Origin: Nosema muscidifuracis
Taxonomy: Eukaryota; Microsporidia; Nosematidae
NCBI GenBank assembly: GCA_028335825.1
Contig: JAIOKI010000001.1
Span: forward strand, 918,165-982,164
Length of the DNA: 64,000 nt
Reading direction: 5' to 3'
Below the pieces are notes generated by a model. That model was not told where the DNA came from. It worked only from the letters and a program-made list of their open reading frames with translations, and ran no database searches. Position 1 is the first letter of the stretch. Every line of letters starts with the position of its first letter. Positions 1 to 11,260 of the stretch are shown piece by piece. Both the position numbers and the translations under genes were made by a program.

Positions 1-370
1 TTATTCGTACATTTCTTTAAATACTCTTTCTTACAAATTTAAAACTCAATTTATTTACGTTTTTTCTCTAGCAACTAACCTATCTTAAGTTAATTTCAAA
101 CACTTCTCTACAATCTAATTAAAGCAAAGTATTTTCGTCTAATCAAAACAGAAATCATTCTTTTTAAATATCAAATATTTTTTTCATGTTGAGATGATAC
201 ATAATATACTAAAAATATTTAGAGCAAATAATATTATATTGAAATAAAATAAATAAATTAGAAAATATTTTGTTTTTTAATTTATTTTTGTAATTATTAA
301 CTTTGAGATATATCTCTTAATGAAAGCAAGAGAAAAAAATCTATATAATTATCAAAATCGAATAAAATAA

Positions 371-535
371 TTAGTCCAACATCTAAGGAAAAATTCAGTT
401 GTAAGTAATTAAAAATTTTGGAAAGTATTTCTCTCGATCTTAGAAGAAATAGAGACATTAATAGCATCAAGAAAAGAATTCGTAGAGATGCAAAATCAAA
501 CAAAAGCTCAAAAATTAGCTGCATTAAAAAATTAA
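371..535 (+). pseudogene. Worn 3' end of a coiled-coil-like gene
   Basis: Codons 413-535 read openly to a TAA and give a charged, helix-like tail rich in Glu, Lys, Gln and Ala (ending AQKLAALKN). One in-frame stop at 410-412 separates it from a shorter open stretch starting near 371. The opposite strand is also open here but encodes an improbable Leu/Phe-rich protein, so the plus strand is preferred. No family was recognised. It could be the last remnant of a gene whose front lies outside the recognisable sequence. Low confidence. Confidence 0.3.
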
Positions 536-627
536 ATATAAAGGTTTTCTAGTTAAGTTTTTACTTTATAAATTAAAGATTAATAATTCTGTCTAAATAA
601 TTTAATTTATTAACAAATATTTTAATT

Positions 628-1656
628 TTAAATTCCTATTGAAGAATATATTGAAATAAATAACATAGAAAGTGTCATAACAATGGCAGGAACAACAATT
701 TTACCATTTTTACTTTCCTTACATCCTAAGTAAACTAGAATAAAAAATAACATTGTAGAAATTAGAGATAAAGACATCATAGAATAAAACATATCTCTCT
801 GATAATCTGTAAATTCAACTGTATTAATTTCTGATTCTATAGATTTATATTCATCTAAAATTTTATGGACATCAGGAATAACAATATTTTGTAAATCACG
901 CTTTGTAACTATATGTAGTGTCCCTTCTGAATCAATATTAAAATCATCTTTAGAAAGATTAACAAAATATTTATTCGAACAGTTCATTTGATCCTTTTCA
1001 ATTTCATTATCTAAAAATTTGTTTTTAATTTTTTCTCCTAGAGCTTCATCTTCAGTTTGATTTGATATAAGCTTGATGCCTATGATACGTTCAATTTCTT
1101 CCATTTGGGTTACATATTCGTAATTTTTACAGTATTTTCGTGGAACTTTATGTAAATTAAAATTCATACAAGAAGGCATATTTTCACAACTATCTCTTAG
1201 ATCATAAAAATTACATAATAAACTTTCATAATTTTTTCCTGATTCACAAAGTTCAGATATTCCATTTTTTATATTTAAAAATGTATTCATTAATGTATTA
1301 TAAGTTTTCAATGGTACCAGCTTATTACTGTCAACTTTTTTTCCTAAAAAATTACAATATTTATACGAATTATCATACCATAAATTTGAAAAATCAAAGT
1401 AAAAACATTTTCTGTCGATATTTACTCCAAAGAATGATTCATTTACACATTCTCGATTACAATTACACATTTTACGAGTAAAATGTACTAAACATTTTGG
1501 TACGTTCTTTAATAAAAAGCTTGACATATGTTGAGTATTTTCAGTTAATGAATTGATTTCTTCACATTTTTCAGTTGCTTTTCTTAGTTCCTCATTACGC
1601 CATTCTTCAAATTCATTAAAATTTTTTGATCTTTCAATTTTCTCTTGGTCATCCAT
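628..1656 (-). CDS. Family 1: Cys-rich protein with C-terminal membrane hairpin (342 aa)
   Basis: Function unknown. There is no N-terminal signal peptide. A charged N-terminal region (about residues 1-50) is followed by a Cys-rich core opening with KCLVHFTRKMCNCN and holding a later YDLRDSC box. Next come a variable linker, a dibasic KR at 252-253, and two hydrophobic spans (about 292-311 and 323-340) separated by a short polar turn. Three full-length relatives lie at 5468, 8214 and 13392. The last 90 or so residues are almost identical to the copy at 8214, whereas the middle is strongly diverged. The start is supported by the same GATTAA-rich leader in both minus-strand copies. Unlike most genes here it has no CCC run before the ATG. 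Stop is TAA. The reading frame looks real and selected; the role is not inferable. Confidence 0.88.
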   Translation of the reverse strand: MDDQEKIERSKNFNEFEEWRNEELRKATEKCEEINSLTENTQHMSSFLLKNVPKCLVHFTRKMCNCNRECVNESFFGVNIDRKCFYFDFSNLWYDNSYKYCNFLGKKVDSNKLVPLKTYNTLMNTFLNIKNGISELCESGKNYESLLCNFYDLRDSCENMPSCMNFNLHKVPRKYCKNYEYVTQMEEIERIIGIKLISNQTEDEALGEKIKNKFLDNEIEKDQMNCSNKYFVNLSKDDFNIDSEGTLHIVTKRDLQNIVIPDVHKILDEYKSIESEINTVEFTDYQRDMFYSMMSLSLISTMLFFILVYLGCKESKNGKIVVPAIVMTLSMLFISIYSSIGI

Positions 1657-1760
1657 CTTTTAATCAAAAAAAATTAACTTTTATATTTTTTAATATTTAA
1701 TTTTAATATATTTAAAAAGTTTATTAAATTAGTTATAAATTTAAATAGATTAAATTATTT
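1657..1760 (-). repeat. 5' flank shared with the paralogue at 8214
   Basis: The roughly 100 bases upstream of this gene nearly match 9243-9345 upstream of the other minus-strand family 1 gene, apart from one small indel. The similarity then fades. The duplicated or converted tract therefore includes the presumed promoter and leader, not just the coding ends. Confidence 0.65.
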
Positions 1761-3179
1761 AATATATACATAGATTAAAATAAGTAATCTAAATATTTAT
1801 TTATATTATTTTTTTGACACAAAAGTATTTAAAATGAAGAAAATTTAAATTATTTTAAAATTCGCGAATAAATGTTTAATTAAGTCTTTTTAACTTAATA
1901 TTTACAAAATATATAATTAAGTATATTTATGTTCGAAATGATAAAAAGACAAATATTTGACAATTTATGTATTTATTCATAATTTCTATACTAATCTTAT
2001 ATTATTATTGCTAGAAATATTTTATTTCAATTAATAATGTGAGGAATTAATTTAATCTTTTTATAATATAAAAGTATTTATTAATAGAAAGATTAATTAG
2101 CGAATTAAATTTCATATGAGAAATTAATAATTATAATGTAATAAATTATTTTTAACTGTAGAAAACTTTTGAATAAGAAAAATTTAGAATTAATATTGCT
2201 TGTCTTAATATAAGAAAAGTTTGGTAAAATCAAAGTATTTTTGCTAGACATAATATGTAGAGAAATATTACAGAGAAAGTCATTTATAATATAATTTAAT
2301 TTAATGAGTTATTTGATTTACTTAGACTCGTTCAATAGTCAGATTGATATCCTTACTCAAATAAAGTCATTTATATAAAAATACTTTTAATTAGCTTTTA
2401 TGGTAAAGAGATTTGTTATTTTATTATACTGGAAGAAAAATAAAATAAAGTTAATTTTTTATGGTAAGATTTTCAATTATTAAAACATCTTTCTGATATA
2501 CGCTACAAAGTGCTTTAATTTTGTTTAAGTATTTAAATTACAGATTACTAAAATTTCAATTTGATTTCTTCTATGATTGATGTTAGTTTAATTAAAACAC
2601 TGATGAGTAATTTATTGTTAGGATAATATAAATCTAGAATTTAAATAGGCATAAAATATTGATGTGATACTTTATTTACATATAAACATATTTTTTATTT
2701 AAAGCATATCTTTTCATTGAGCTGCTTATGATAAAAATCTTAAGCGACTTTTTATAAAGGTTATTTTATAATTATATCTATCTAAAAAGTGAGTCATCTT
2801 AACAATATAAAAAAAGTAATTGGCAATTAAATTAATGTTATAAGCGTATTTTATAGATAAAAATAAATTAAAAGAAAAAATTTAAAAATTTGTCATAATA
2901 GATTTGTTAAATTTATCTATAAAATTTTTATAATATAAAAAAAATGACTTTTAATCAAACAAAACTTAAAGAGTTAAATTTTTGAAATTTTATATAATTA
3001 AAAAAACTTGTCTTGATAATTTAAAAAAATATAAAGAAATTTTTCATAGATACTTTAGCTATTATAAATTCATAATAAGATCATATACTTTTATTTTTAA
3101 AATTGACTATATAAATAATTATTAAGTCGTGATAATAGAGATAGGAATAATAAAATTTGATAATTTTTGAACCGTAGAG
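1761..3179. other. AT-rich intergenic stretch
   Basis: No open frame of note, RNA gene or repeat was recognised. It separates the first family 1 gene from LINE debris. Confidence 0.5.
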
Positions 3180-3530
3180 ACAAAAAAGAAGCATAAGTAC
3201 GATTTATGGCCAACCACTCTGTTTCGCTATACAAGTATAAGTCCAGGATAATTTCTTTCTTTATGACTTGGAACGGTACAGTAACAAACTTTCATCGCGC
3301 ATACAGAACATAACTAAAGTTAGATAGCTACATCGATGAATACATTTAGATGAAAATATCATGATGAAATTGGAAAGTAATCGCATATTCTGTGAAGACA
3401 AGGCTGCAGTAGGTATTAGTCTAGAAATAGAAGGAAAGAGGCCAATCGAAGATGTGAGGGAGGCATACGCGGTGAGTAAAGAATAAAATAAGGACATCAT
3501 AAAATTATACTCCCAAATAAATAATTTAAC
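3180..3530 (+). mobile_element. LINE fragment, R2/R4-like reverse transcriptase region (copy 1)
   Basis: The plus strand around 3268 reads TWNGTVTNFHRAYRT, followed in nearby frames by a YIDEYI-type and a KLESNRIF-type segment and then a KRPIEDVREAYAVSKE tail at about 3435-3485. This order (TW-G-VT, H-Y, AYIQ, KTLES, then R-P-E-V-AY) resembles the conserved block flanking the reverse transcriptase of Dong/R2/R4-type site-specific LINEs as I recall it. The fragment carries several stops and at least one frameshift. It ends near a CCCAAATAAAT sequence also seen at the end of copy 2. A minus-strand open frame across it is a shadow. The assignment rests on motif memory, not a search. Confidence 0.42.
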
Positions 3531-4189
3531 TTACATATTGAAGTATTAAAAATCAAAATTCAATTCTTCTATTTTTATCAGTTTTTAACATATTCCTATA
3601 ATTGTATTATTTTTTTCTATATTAACAATGTTATACATACTAAATAAATTCATTATTTTATAAAAATATCTTAAATGTAAATTAAATGCAAAATACTTTG
3701 TTGAAATAATTTATGAATAAGAGATACTCAAATATGATATTATATTTAAAACCAATTTTTTATTGTGATAACTCAATAAAATATTGTAACAAACTTATTG
3801 GTAATTATAGAACAAAGATAAAGCTTAAAAACTAAATATAATTTTGAATATGACTTAAGACAGTTTTCAAAGAGCATTAAAGAAAATGAAGTGATTAATG
3901 ACGTCATCATAAACACATTATCTTTTTTATTATTAATACAATTGAACAATGAACAAAGAAATAAAAATTTTATACAAAAATTAGCAAAATAAACTTTCGT
4001 ATGTAAGAAATAACATTTCTATTTTAATTCTTTAATGAAATAATTTATAATTTCTTAACATTTCAGTACAATAAATTGTCTCAAACAATTTGTAGAAATA
4101 AGCTTGAAATTACAATAAACCTGACAAATTCATTATCAATAAACGAGAAAAGGAGATTTAAATTTTAGAAATAGAAGTTAAGTCACAAG

Positions 4190-4635
4190 ATAGTTCCAGT
4201 AGGTGGAATCCGAAAAGTTGAGAAAGTACTATTTACTTGTCAATAATCTCTCTGATGCACGACTTTGAAACTAAACTAATTCCATTTGTTATAACCTGGA
4301 ATGGAATAACGACACAGTACAATGCAAAATAAAGAATGAAGCTAGATAAAACTCACCACATCCAGGGTAATGTCAATCAATTACTCTAAAAAACGCTCTA
4401 GAGTTTTTCGCTAGAATTTAGTCGTAGAGAATAATTTACAGATAAAGAAATATCTATGAGAAGTTGAAGGTAGAAAATATCAAGCCACTGGTATTAATTT
4501 GATAGACAATAGCCCCAAATAAATTAGTTTATTATAGAATTTCATTTATTTTTTAATTCCTAATAAAAGTAAATTCTCGTTCTGAAACCAGAAAAAGCTC
4601 TAGCAAGTTGTCATATAGATTAAAAATTTTTATTA
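4190..4635 (+). mobile_element. LINE fragment, R2/R4-like (copy 2) with possible 3' tail
   Basis: From about 4285 the plus strand gives FVITWNGITTQYNAK and, downstream in a near frame, a KTL-SFSLEFSRRE segment, parallel to copy 1 at 3180. The end shows CCCCAAATAAATTAG, like copy 1. The following 90 bases (about 4542-4632) resemble 10502-10592, which could be an element 3' untranslated tail or an independent repeat. It is broken by several stops. A further coding-like patch at 4740-4850 may belong to the same element but was not identified. Confidence 0.42.
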
Positions 4636-4639
4636 TATA

Positions 4640-5457
4640 TAATTTCTTAATAATTCAAGCGTTATTTTTATTGTAAAAAATTAATTTAATATATAAATTT
4701 GAATTGATATAATAAAACCTGATCTTTTTATGAATGCATGACAGAAAAAGATGTGTACTACAAGAAGCTAATGAGAAAGAGGACCTCATAAATTCAGCAT
4801 AAAACGGTATTCAGAGGCAATTTATAGTGCGAATTAGATACTGATTAGAAAAAAATCTTATTTTATTTTAGATAAGTTTAACATCTTATTTCAATATGTT
4901 CTATTATAGATATTTTCTAAAGACCACTTTATGCTATTTCTAAATTAAAAAATACATTTCTTAGATTTTAAATTCTTAAAAAGAAAATGAAGATACAATA
5001 CAGAACTAAATCAAAACATAACTATTTTTTTAAATGAAGAAAGCATGATTGTACATATACCATTTATTGTTTATTAATAAATTAAATTATGAATTTTGTA
5101 CATTGTTTCGTCTATGAACTTATATAATCTCGTCTTAAAATAAATTTGAATTAATAACACAATGATAAAGTGAAAATGATCGCTGAGTTTAAGATTTGTA
5201 AAAGAGGATTTATCATTTAGAAGATTCATTTTAGTTTTGTCACTAATAATAACTAGAATTAATTAATTTGTCAAAATGATTAATTGTTATATTAATGATA
5301 ATATATCAGTAAAAATGAAATTTGTATTATCACATAAATTATTATATTTATATAAAATTGATATAGAAATTGAAATTTAAATAGTTATTACTTATTTCTA
5401 ATTTAAGTTATAAATTAAATTTTAATTTATGAATTATATACAATAAAATCAATCTGA
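4640..5457. other. AT-rich intergenic stretch with one worn coding-like patch
   Basis: The only notable content is a short plus-strand coding-like patch at about 4740-4850, unusually G-rich for this window and broken by stops. The rest is featureless AT-rich spacer. Confidence 0.35.
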
Positions 5458-5461
5458 CCCC
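5458..5461 (+). promoter_or_regulatory. CCC start motif
   Basis: A CCCC run ends 6 bases before the ATG at 5468. It matches the CCC-like start motif of microsporidia and supports this start, since an in-frame stop lies a few codons further upstream. Confidence 0.7.
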
Positions 5462-5467
5462 TTAGTT

Positions 5468-6418
5468 ATGCAAGAGCTTACTTATAAACCGTACAACAAA
5501 TTTACTGAATTTAAAAATTGGCGTGATGAACATCTAGCAAAATCATCTGAATCTTGCAAACAGATCAATTTTTACAATCTAAAGGAAGCAGAAATACCAA
5601 GATCTCTTATAAAAAAAATACCGAAATGTCTTGTTCATTTTACACGTAAAATGTGTAATTGTAATCAAGAATGTATAGGGAATTCATTTTATAAAGTAAA
5701 AATTAACTATCAATGTGAATTATACGATCTTGATAATTTATGGTTCGATGACGAATATATTGATTGTTCTTTTCTTGATAAAAAAGTTCAAGATAAAAAA
5801 TTAGTACCTATTGATTCATATAACAAATTATTAAGTACAATAAAAAATATCAATAGTGGTTTAATTAAACTTTGTGATACACAAGAAGATTACAGAACAT
5901 TATTATGTGAAGTTTATGATCTAAGAGATGGATGTAGAAATTTACCTCAATGTATAGAATTTTATCTAAAGAAAATACAAGAAAAAGACTGTAAGAATAA
6001 AGATTTTATATGGGGAGTATCAGAAATTGAAAATATATTAGGAGTAAAAGTATTAACAACTAATATTGAAACTGTAAACGATAATTTTGATATACCTTTA
6101 GATATTGAAAGAAATGACTCTTCTAAAATTATTGTTAAACGAGATTTAAATCATATTGATCTTCCAGATGTTGATAATATTGGAAATTATTATGATTCTA
6201 TTAGTTATGACAATATGAACCAAAATCCATCGAACTATCAGCAGTATACTTTTTATTCTATGATGTCTATGTCAATAATCTCAACTTTATTATTTTTTAT
6301 TTTAGTAGTTTTAGGATTACGAGATAATAAAAAGAACAATATAATTATCAGACCAGCTATTATAATGACACTTTCTTTAATGATTATATCGACGTATTTT
6401 ACTCTGAGTATTGAATAA
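5468..6418 (+). CDS. Family 1: Cys-rich protein with C-terminal membrane hairpin (316 aa)
   Basis: Function unknown. It has the same plan as the copies at 628 and 8214 but is shorter and clearly more diverged. The core begins KCLVHFTRKMCNCNQEC, followed by a DLDNLWFDD segment and a later YDLRDGCRNLPQC box. The dibasic KR is at 224-225, and two hydrophobic spans lie at about 264-284 and 296-313. The KR sits 39-40 residues before the first span, the same spacing as in the other members. There is no N-terminal signal peptide. The start is fixed by a CCCC motif just upstream and an in-frame TAA at 5444-5446. Stop is TAA. The dead copy at 55.8-56.4 kb resembles this member most. Confidence 0.9.
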   Translation: MQELTYKPYNKFTEFKNWRDEHLAKSSESCKQINFYNLKEAEIPRSLIKKIPKCLVHFTRKMCNCNQECIGNSFYKVKINYQCELYDLDNLWFDDEYIDCSFLDKKVQDKKLVPIDSYNKLLSTIKNINSGLIKLCDTQEDYRTLLCEVYDLRDGCRNLPQCIEFYLKKIQEKDCKNKDFIWGVSEIENILGVKVLTTNIETVNDNFDIPLDIERNDSSKIIVKRDLNHIDLPDVDNIGNYYDSISYDNMNQNPSNYQQYTFYSMMSMSIISTLLFFILVVLGLRDNKKNNIIIRPAIIMTLSLMIISTYFTLSIE

Positions 6419-8213
6419 AAAATTGTTTATGATTATATATTACGTTCTATTATTTCAATTGAACCCCTAGTGAAGTAATTTATCATTTTTTTGCAAATAA
6501 TTTACCACTTATACGTTTCACTGGTATTTCTAAAAGTCAATTTTGAAGATACTGAATGTATGTCGTAACCTTTTTATATTTTGTATTATATCGAATCGAA
6601 AGATTGTAGACTAATTAATATTTTCTTGGTTATATTTTAAATTGTTAAAGATTATCTTAAAATCTCAATTTCTAATTCTGCAATTAGAATGATTTTATTT
6701 TATTACAACTGAATTGTTCAATAGTAAGTTTTTTTATATCTGAATGTTAAAAACTAAAAAATACAGTTTTTTGATTAGCTATAATTAACACTAATAAAAA
6801 TATTATTTTTTTGTTCATGTTTGCATATAAAAATATATAGGCTATAGAATCATAAATATATACATTTTTAATCTCATACATGAATATCTTCTTATATACT
6901 TGTGTTTAATTATTTAAGTATTGTAATACGACAAAAACAATATTCCATACTATACTTTTCAAATTTAATTATATTTTTCTATATCATCAACTTTAGATTA
7001 TGTACCTCTTATATTTGTACAATAATTAGTTAGCAAATCTTTAATATGTTTCTTCTTTATTTCATTAATTTTTAGATTAGAAGAGAAAGTAATTTTTACT
7101 CTAATTTTATTTTTTTACTTTGAAAGTCAAATATGTTGAATAATTATATTCTTGTTTTTATCATATTAATGTTTTTTTTCGTTAAATATATATTTTTGTA
7201 TTGATGTAAAAATTATTTCTTTAGTAAGCTTGTCATTTGAACTTACTAGCTATAAGCATCAATATAGAGTTTTTAGACCAAAATATATGATTTTATTTTA
7301 ACAATACATACTTTAATATGAATTTCGATGTAAAAATATTGATACTAAAACGTTTTTTGTTAATAGTTTATTGTCTTAGTTCAACCTTTTTTTATATAAT
7401 TTAATAGTCAGAGATTAAGTTATTAAGCAATTATTAAATGACTAAATTAGATTGCTAGATGATTTCTAATTTTAGAAAAATAATAATCCAAATTAGTATT
7501 TCTTTTGTCTGGCTTGTATAAATTAAAAAGAAATGATTAAAAAAAATTAAAGATAGAAAACACTGATATTAAAAAAGATAATCAATGTAATTAAATACTT
7601 GACCTAAAGTATTTAAATAACAGAATATTTTTTCTTTAAAAAATAACACTTTATAATCTGCATCTTGAACTCGAGTATCACAGAAAATTACTAGAAAAAT
7701 ATTTAATATTAATTGATATACTCTTAAACTCAATATTAAACACTTTTTAAATTAGTATGCAAAAAAAATTAATTAAATATTAGTTAGTTAAATTTAAGAA
7801 ATGGCTAAAAAAGCTTTAATAGTGCTATTATTTGAGAAAAATAAAGTCTAAAAGAAACAGTAAACATTTATAATTTACAAAATTACTTAAAAAAATTTAA
7901 TGGTATTGTTAAATTATTTTCGGGTTTTTATTATTATCAATTTTAGACGTTTTTTCAACATTGCAAGGATTCGATATTAAATAAACGATTTGAAACGTTT
8001 CAGTCAGACTAAAAATTATTGAACCAAGATTTATTATGGAGAATTCTAGAACAAGTTAAAAATATTAAAAACCAATTGACATTTAAAAAAATTCTTATTT
8101 TGAATTACTTTAATGATAATCATAAAGAATTTCATTTAAGATGATAAAAAACATCAAATAACTATACAGACATACAACGAAGACTTTTAAATTTAATCAC
8201 AAATATTTTAATT
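6419..8213. other. AT-rich intergenic stretch
   Basis: No gene, RNA or repeat was recognised in these 1.8 kb. The last few dozen bases (about 8195-8213) share an ACAAATATTTTAATTT tract with the 3' flank of the gene at 628, so the duplicated block runs slightly past the stop codon. Confidence 0.5.
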
Positions 8214-9242
8214 TCAAATTCCTATTGAAGAATATATTGAAATAAATAACATAGAAAGTGTCATAACAATAGCTGGAACAACAATTTTACCATTTTTACT
8301 TTCCTTACATCCTAAGTAAACTAGAATAAAAAATAACATTGTAGAAATTAGAGATAAAGACATCATAGAATAAAACATATCTCTCTGATAATCTGTAAAT
8401 TCAACTGTATTGATTTCTGATTCTATAGATTTATATTCATCTAAAATTTTATGGACATCAGGAATAACAATATTTTGTAAATCACGTTTTGTAATTATAT
8501 GTAGTGTTCCTTCTGGATCATTTTTATAGTTATTAATCGCATTATTTAAAAAACACTCTGATAAGCATTTACTTTGTTTTTCACTAACTTTCAATTCAAC
8601 ATCTTCTTGATTACTAATGCTTTTTGGAGCCTTTTCTTCTGTTTTATTTGATAAAAGACTTTCACCAATAATACGTTCAAATTCTTCAATCTGCATAACA
8701 TATTCATCATTTTTACAGTATTTCCGCGGAAATTTTGTCAAATTTGAAACTATACATGAATTCATATTTTCACAACTATCTCTTAGATCATAAAAATTAC
8801 ATAATAAGCTTTCGAAATTTTCTCCTGAATCACATAGTTCAGATATTCCATTTTTTATTTTTGAAAATGTTTCAGATAACACATTATAAGTGTTTACTGG
8901 TACTAATTTATTACCTTCAACTTTTTTTCCTAGAAAATTACAATATTTATACGAATTATCATACCATAAATTTGATACATCAAAGTTAAAACATTTTCTG
9001 TCAATATTAATTTTAAAGAATGATTCATTTATACATTCTCGATTACAGTTACACATTTTACGAGTAAAATGTACCAAACATTTTGGTACGTTCTTTATTA
9101 AAAAAATTGACGAATCATTAATGTCGATATACATAGATTCGAGTTCATCACATTTTTCAGTTGCTTTTCTTAGTTCCTCATTACGCCATTCTTCAAATTC
9201 ATTAAATTCTTTTAATCTTTCAACTTCTGCTGTATAATCCAT
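8214..9242 (-). CDS. Family 1: Cys-rich protein with C-terminal membrane hairpin (342 aa)
   Basis: Closest relative of the gene at 628, with the same length. The N-terminal box EEWRNEELRKATEKC, most of the Cys-rich core and the C-terminal hairpin match closely. About residues 180-250 and a short N-terminal stretch are largely different, including extra Cys residues (SKCLSECF). KR lies at 252-253 and the hydrophobic spans at about 292-311 and 323-340. The stop is TGA where the sister copy has TAA at the same aligned place, which argues that TGA is a normal stop in this genome. Two plus-strand open frames lying inside it (around 8735-8989 and 8890-9237) are shadows. Function unknown. Confidence 0.88.
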   Translation of the reverse strand: MDYTAEVERLKEFNEFEEWRNEELRKATEKCDELESMYIDINDSSIFLIKNVPKCLVHFTRKMCNCNRECINESFFKINIDRKCFNFDVSNLWYDNSYKYCNFLGKKVEGNKLVPVNTYNVLSETFSKIKNGISELCDSGENFESLLCNFYDLRDSCENMNSCIVSNLTKFPRKYCKNDEYVMQIEEFERIIGESLLSNKTEEKAPKSISNQEDVELKVSEKQSKCLSECFLNNAINNYKNDPEGTLHIITKRDLQNIVIPDVHKILDEYKSIESEINTVEFTDYQRDMFYSMMSLSLISTMLFFILVYLGCKESKNGKIVVPAIVMTLSMLFISIYSSIGI

Positions 9243-9345
9243 CTATTAATCAAAAAAATTAACTTTTATATTTTTTAATATTTAATATATTTAAAAGAGT
9301 TTATTAAATTAGTTATAAATTTAAATAGATTAAATTACGTAATAT
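9243..9345 (-). repeat. 5' flank shared with the paralogue at 628
   Basis: Counterpart of 1657-1760, nearly identical apart from a small indel. It is the likely shared promoter and leader of the two minus-strand family 1 genes. Confidence 0.65.
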
Positions 9346-10499
9346 AATTTAAGTAAAATTAAAAATTTATATATTTAAATGAATATCACAATATTTTTCT
9401 TATGCAAATGAAATTGATAAAATAAAATTTTTGTTAACCTACGAATTTTAGTAAATATATGATTTTTTGATAATGAAACATTTTATATTATATATATTCT
9501 TATATTAAAGATTTAATTAGAAGTTTTTCAATATAAATTATTAATTGGGTCATTTCATATACCAACTTTAATTGTTTAAGAAGTGTTTATACTTTATTTC
9601 TTGTTATTAATCTTAGTTTTGCTCGCATTTTAATAAAAAATAGAAGTTAAAGCATTTAACTTTATTAGTCGATTATTATGATTGTTTAGGAATTTGCTTT
9701 TGAATAAATAATTGTAATTTGATTTTATTTTGTTTCGTTATTAGAAACTTCAAGTTTTATTTATGATGTTACACCAAATAGTATATAATATCTAATTAGA
9801 GAGTAATTTTTTTTTAGTATTAAATTATCACATCAAAGAAAAGAACGGTATTTTATTATAAGTCAAAATTAATTAAAGATTTAAATTTTATATATATTGC
9901 ACAATATAACATTTTTATTCAATGACATATAGTCCTTAGATTTTTATTATTTATATCACTTGCTAATTTGACATTAAACAAACATCAATAAGTATATATT
10001 ACATAATATCGACCGAATTTATTTTGTATTTTTATGATAAAAAAGTACATATAATTATTGTTTATAAAAGATGTCAAATTAAATTTAAATCTTTGAGTTA
10101 CTTCTCTTAAAGCAATAAAAATACTTTTCAAAATAAATTAAATAAGCATATAATATTAATTTTATGAGAAATACTGGAAAAAAATAATTATTTAAAAATT
10201 AACTTTATATCTCAACATAGACACTAAAATTTTAGGTTAATTATTAAATTATAATCTTATTTATTTCTAATTTTCAAAAACAAAAGTAGTACAAGAATCT
10301 AAATAGATTAAATAAAAAGGTTTAGTAACGACTTATTTAGACACGTCAAATAAAATTGATTTAGAATTATCTATAAAATTTTAATAAAATAAGTAATAGT
10401 TAGACTAAAGCAAACAATTCAATGGAAGACTTTAAATAACAGCTACATTCATTAATAGAAATCAATTTACAAAATCTATATATAAAAAATTTAAATTAA
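9346..10499. other. AT-rich intergenic stretch
   Basis: No supported feature was seen. Confidence 0.5.
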
Positions 10500-10592
10500 C
10501 TTTTATTTATTTTTAACCCCTAAGAATAAAAATATAGTTTGTTCTGAGCTAAGAAAACTTTAACAAGTTATCGTAATAGATGAAATCAAAAA
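10500..10592 (+). repeat. Dispersed 90-base repeat, partner of 4542-4632
   Basis: Aligns at roughly 70 percent by eye with 4542-4632. Both contain TTTATTTTTTAA-like, GTTCTGA and CAAGTT blocks in the same order. It carries a CCCC run at 10517-10520, like the start motifs, but no ATG follows. It may be a LINE 3' tail or the ghost of a gene start. Confidence 0.4.
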
Positions 10593-10619
10593 CATCAATA
10601 AAAAGAGGTGCACCAAAAT

Positions 10620-11260
10620 AGCCAGTAAAATATTGATTTAAGAATTACTAGAGCTGCATTAATATGATAATATATTTTTTTATAAGTCTGTTATTTCTGT
10701 AAATATGTAGATGTAAGCATCGTTATGGCATCTCATGTGTCATGTGCTAGCATTATATCACACTGCGTATCGAGGTGATTAAGACTTTTTTAATTTTATA
10801 ATTTCATGAAGGCACTTATTATTTATTTTAGATGAATATTCGTATCCTATAGTGCTTCCTCCGACCTTCCATTTATATTTTCCCTTGTCAGTCGTGTTGC
10901 TGAATCATTCATGCTAATCAAAAGATCTTTTCGATATATAAAAAAATTATGTTGTTATATTTTTTTGTAATATAGCTATATAAACTGTTCTTTTTGTCTT
11001 CTTAAATTTTCCTGAAGTAAATCTGTTTTCTAAATTACTTTTACTTATTAAAAAGGTTCTTATTTTCAAAAGGTGAGTCTTCTTTTATCCTGTGTTTGTT
11101 TTATAGCTCGTCTTCTAAGTATAAATTCCTTCGTGTTGTCTAAACTTAGATGTAATTGCAATAACATTTTTGACACTTTTCATTAATATTTATGAAACTT
11201 CTTCTTAGTTTCTTTCCTCATAAGATACAACTTTTTTTGGAATCAATTATTTTTAATATG
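10620..11260 (-). pseudogene. Worn coding-like patch, unidentified, higher GC than its surroundings
   Basis: This is the most GC-rich patch between genes in the left third of the window. The minus strand reads as broken protein-like segments, for example TRLTRENINGRSEEAL near 10870-10920 and HLDTQCDIMLAHDT near 10740-10785, with stops between. The second segment resembles the plus-strand sequence at about 15405-15475 at the DNA level. It is probably a decayed mobile element or multicopy gene. The family was not recognised. Confidence 0.3.

Noticed and set aside
1281-1481. Plus-strand open frame inside the family 1 gene at 628
   Set aside because: Antisense shadow of a conserved gene.
3261-3500. 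Minus-strand open frame of 79 codons
   Set aside because: The plus strand carries recognisable LINE segments; the minus frame is their shadow.
8735-9237. Two overlapping plus-strand open frames inside the minus-strand family 1 gene
   Set aside because: They lie antisense to a gene with clear paralogues, have improbable composition and no start motif.
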